A DNA stretch of 32,458 nt. It comes from a bacterium. GTDB taxonomy: Bacteria > Armatimonadota > UBA5829. How positions within the stretch are numbered: position 1 is the first letter of the stretch; each line of letters opens with the position of its first letter. Of this stretch, positions 31,268-32,458 are shown piece by piece. The stretch spans positions 1 through 32,458 of the forward strand of contig JAJFTD010000078.1 of assembly GCA_021373255.1 (NCBI GenBank), in the 5' to 3' direction. Under the pieces are notes generated by a model that worked only from the letters and a program-made list of their open reading frames with translations, searched no databases and was not told the origin of the DNA. A program made the translations under genes and the position numbers.

Positions 31268-31486
31268 CGGGACTGCTTTTCGTCCCGAAGCACTTCGAAG
31301 AGCCGGGACTTCGGGACGAAAAACTTGTCCCGCAGTATCGTGAGTTCGGGCAGATGTATCATCTGGCTCGCATTGGCAAAATGGCATCTCCTGATGCCAC
31401 CGCTTAACGCGTACGTGAACACGGCGTGCTGGGGAAGCGGATCACAGATCCGCAAGAGGTGGGTCCAGGATCGCAGATCCTGGACC
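31268..31486. repeat. Cluster of hairpins in the gap 31238-31515
   Basis: CTTCGGGAC/GTCCCGAAG near 31268-31293; a copy of the 6294-6352 block at 31345-31403; CAGAT/ATCTG (31351-31365); TGGCAT/ATGCCA (31382-31399); GCGGAT-CACAG-ATCCGC (31437-31453); and a 10-bp GGTCCAGGAT-CGCAG-ATCCTGGACC (31462-31486). No gene seen here. Confidence 0.85.
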
Positions 31487-31515
31487 ATCGACATCATACA
31501 TCAAGAACTATGCTG

Positions 31516-32458
31516 CTATGCAGCCAGCTTTCTGACGCGCTCGGTGTACGTGCGCACTAGTTCGCTGGCGGTGTCTTCGTTGGATGCTTCGGCGTAGACG
31601 TGGAAGCAGGGCTCGGATGAGTCGGGGAGCACCAGCGCCCAGGTTTGGCCGTTTATTATCTTTATGCCGTCGGTGTAATCGGCGTTTGGGCCGCCCTCTT
31701 CTTGGGCGAGCACACGCATTATCTTGCCTTTGTGCTCCCATGGGCAGGGCACGTCTTGAGCGGCAAGATTGAAGCGGGGTATAGAGTCTACAAGTTCGGC
31801 GAACGAGCGTCCATCTTTCTGCAACAGATGCACCAGCTTCACAAAGGCGTACATCGCATCCATTGATGGATGGAACTCAGGGCAGACGAACCCTCCCCGG
31901 CAGTCACATGCAAGCTGCACGTCACCATCTTCGGCTCTCGCCATAAGCGCGCGGGGATCAGTTTTGGTGCGAAGTATACTGCCGCCGGATGCTTCCACTA
32001 TATCTTCCATAGCCGCCGGGGCAGTCACTGGGACGGCCACAACCGAATTAGGCGACTGTGAAGCGAAGAGTGAAGCAAATGCAGCGGTGAGAGTGTTGGG
32101 GTCGATCACACGGCCCTGGTTGTCAACCACTAGAAGTTTCTCGCCCTCGGGGTCCATTAGTACACCCGCGTCGGCGTTTAAGGTAACTACCACTCGCGAA
32201 AGATTGTCCAGCACCGCCCGCTCGGTCTGCTCGTCCTTGATCAGGCGAGTGACATCGGCATAAGCGTTCAAAGACACAGTGTCCCACTTCAGCTTACCAA
32301 GCATTGCAGTAAAGACCGTGCTCAATCGGCTGAATGCGTAATCTATCACAATTTTGGGCGGTCGACCGGATTCAGGTGCGCTGCCCAGGGCATTATGGAA
32401 CGCCTCCGAATACTCCAGGATAGCGTGAGAACCGAACTCCATATCACCCACCCGCTCG
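31516..32458 (-). CDS. Mannose-1-phosphate guanylyltransferase/phosphomannomutase-type fusion, C-terminal part (partial)
   Basis: The C-terminal part (about 313 residues) of a phosphohexomutase-like protein. The frame continues past the right edge (residues ERVGDMEFG before HAILEYSEAF), so the start is outside. KIVIDYAFSRLSTVFTAMLG, TLNADAGVLMDPEGEKLLVVDNQGRVI and FHPSMDAMYAFVKLVHLLQK match the degenerate mutase half of proteins fused to an N-terminal sugar-1-phosphate nucleotidyltransferase. The final domain is a substrate-binding alpha/beta cap (NADYTDGIKIINGQTWALVL). Whether the catalytic Ser and the transferase half are intact cannot be judged. It supplies nucleotide sugars for envelope polysaccharide. 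Confidence 0.85.
   Translation of the reverse strand, partial: ERVGDMEFGSHAILEYSEAFHNALGSAPESGRPPKIVIDYAFSRLSTVFTAMLGKLKWDTVSLNAYADVTRLIKDEQTERAVLDNLSRVVVTLNADAGVLMDPEGEKLLVVDNQGRVIDPNTLTAAFASLFASQSPNSVVAVPVTAPAAMEDIVEASGGSILRTKTDPRALMARAEDGDVQLACDCRGGFVCPEFHPSMDAMYAFVKLVHLLQKDGRSFAELVDSIPRFNLAAQDVPCPWEHKGKIMRVLAQEEGGPNADYTDGIKIINGQTWALVLPDSSEPCFHVYAEASNEDTASELVRTYTERVRKLAA

Noticed and set aside
31345-31486. CRISPR array
   Set aside because: The hairpin units have variable stems and no equal-length repeat/spacer order, and no cas gene is present.

Overview
The window reads as a chromosomal segment of a Gram-negative-type (two-membrane) bacterium of moderate GC. It carries an Lnt lipoprotein acyltransferase, several lipoproteins, and a System I (Ccm) cytochrome c maturation operon. 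The gene set and the abundant intergenic hairpin repeats would suit a deep-branching lineage such as Armatimonadota. That is a guess from gene style; no 16S or other phylogenetic marker is present.

Layout. 1-5.1 kb: a membrane protein cut by the left edge, an HtrA-like protease lipoprotein, an exported OB-like protein, then a MarR-type regulator with a C-terminal Cys/His motif directly upstream of a NifU/IscU scaffold, a NifU C-terminal-type protein and a ferritin-like protein (an Fe-S/iron block). 5.1-9 kb: a nitrilase-family amidohydrolase, a lipoprotein, and lnt, whose coding sequence is interrupted in frame by a palindromic repeat. 9.3-15.7 kb: a minus-strand operon ccmA-B-C-D-E-F, precorrin-2 dehydrogenase, hemA (tetrapyrrole synthesis plus heme attachment), with a strong predicted promoter at 15.7 kb. 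15.8-19.6 kb: a D-2-hydroxyacid dehydrogenase, a Cys-rich secreted SdrD-B-like protein, a HEAT-repeat lipoprotein. 19.8-25.1 kb: a small membrane protein, a DRG/Obg-type TGS GTPase and a TIM-barrel protein in one operon, NAD synthetase, an unknown protein, a UPF0173 hydrolase. 25.4-32.5 kb: a membrane J-domain protein, a zinc-finger membrane protein, a ferredoxin-tailed aldo/keto reductase, pyrimidine-nucleoside phosphorylase, a TPR protein, a secretin-like fragment protein, and the 3' part of a sugar-nucleotidyltransferase/phosphomannomutase-type gene.

The most striking non-coding signal is a tandem pair of similar units on the + strand at 27.9-28.17 kb. Each has a GGAAC/CGTA ECF-sigma-like promoter, a CU-rich stretch containing CCUCCUU (identical to anti-Shine-Dalgarno sequence) and a strong intrinsic terminator. 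They look like two sibling small RNAs. The second theme is a set of intergenic hairpin families whose stems vary while loops stay constant, plus a 225-bp MITE-like element with long inverted ends. All function calls come from reading motifs by eye; no database search was run.
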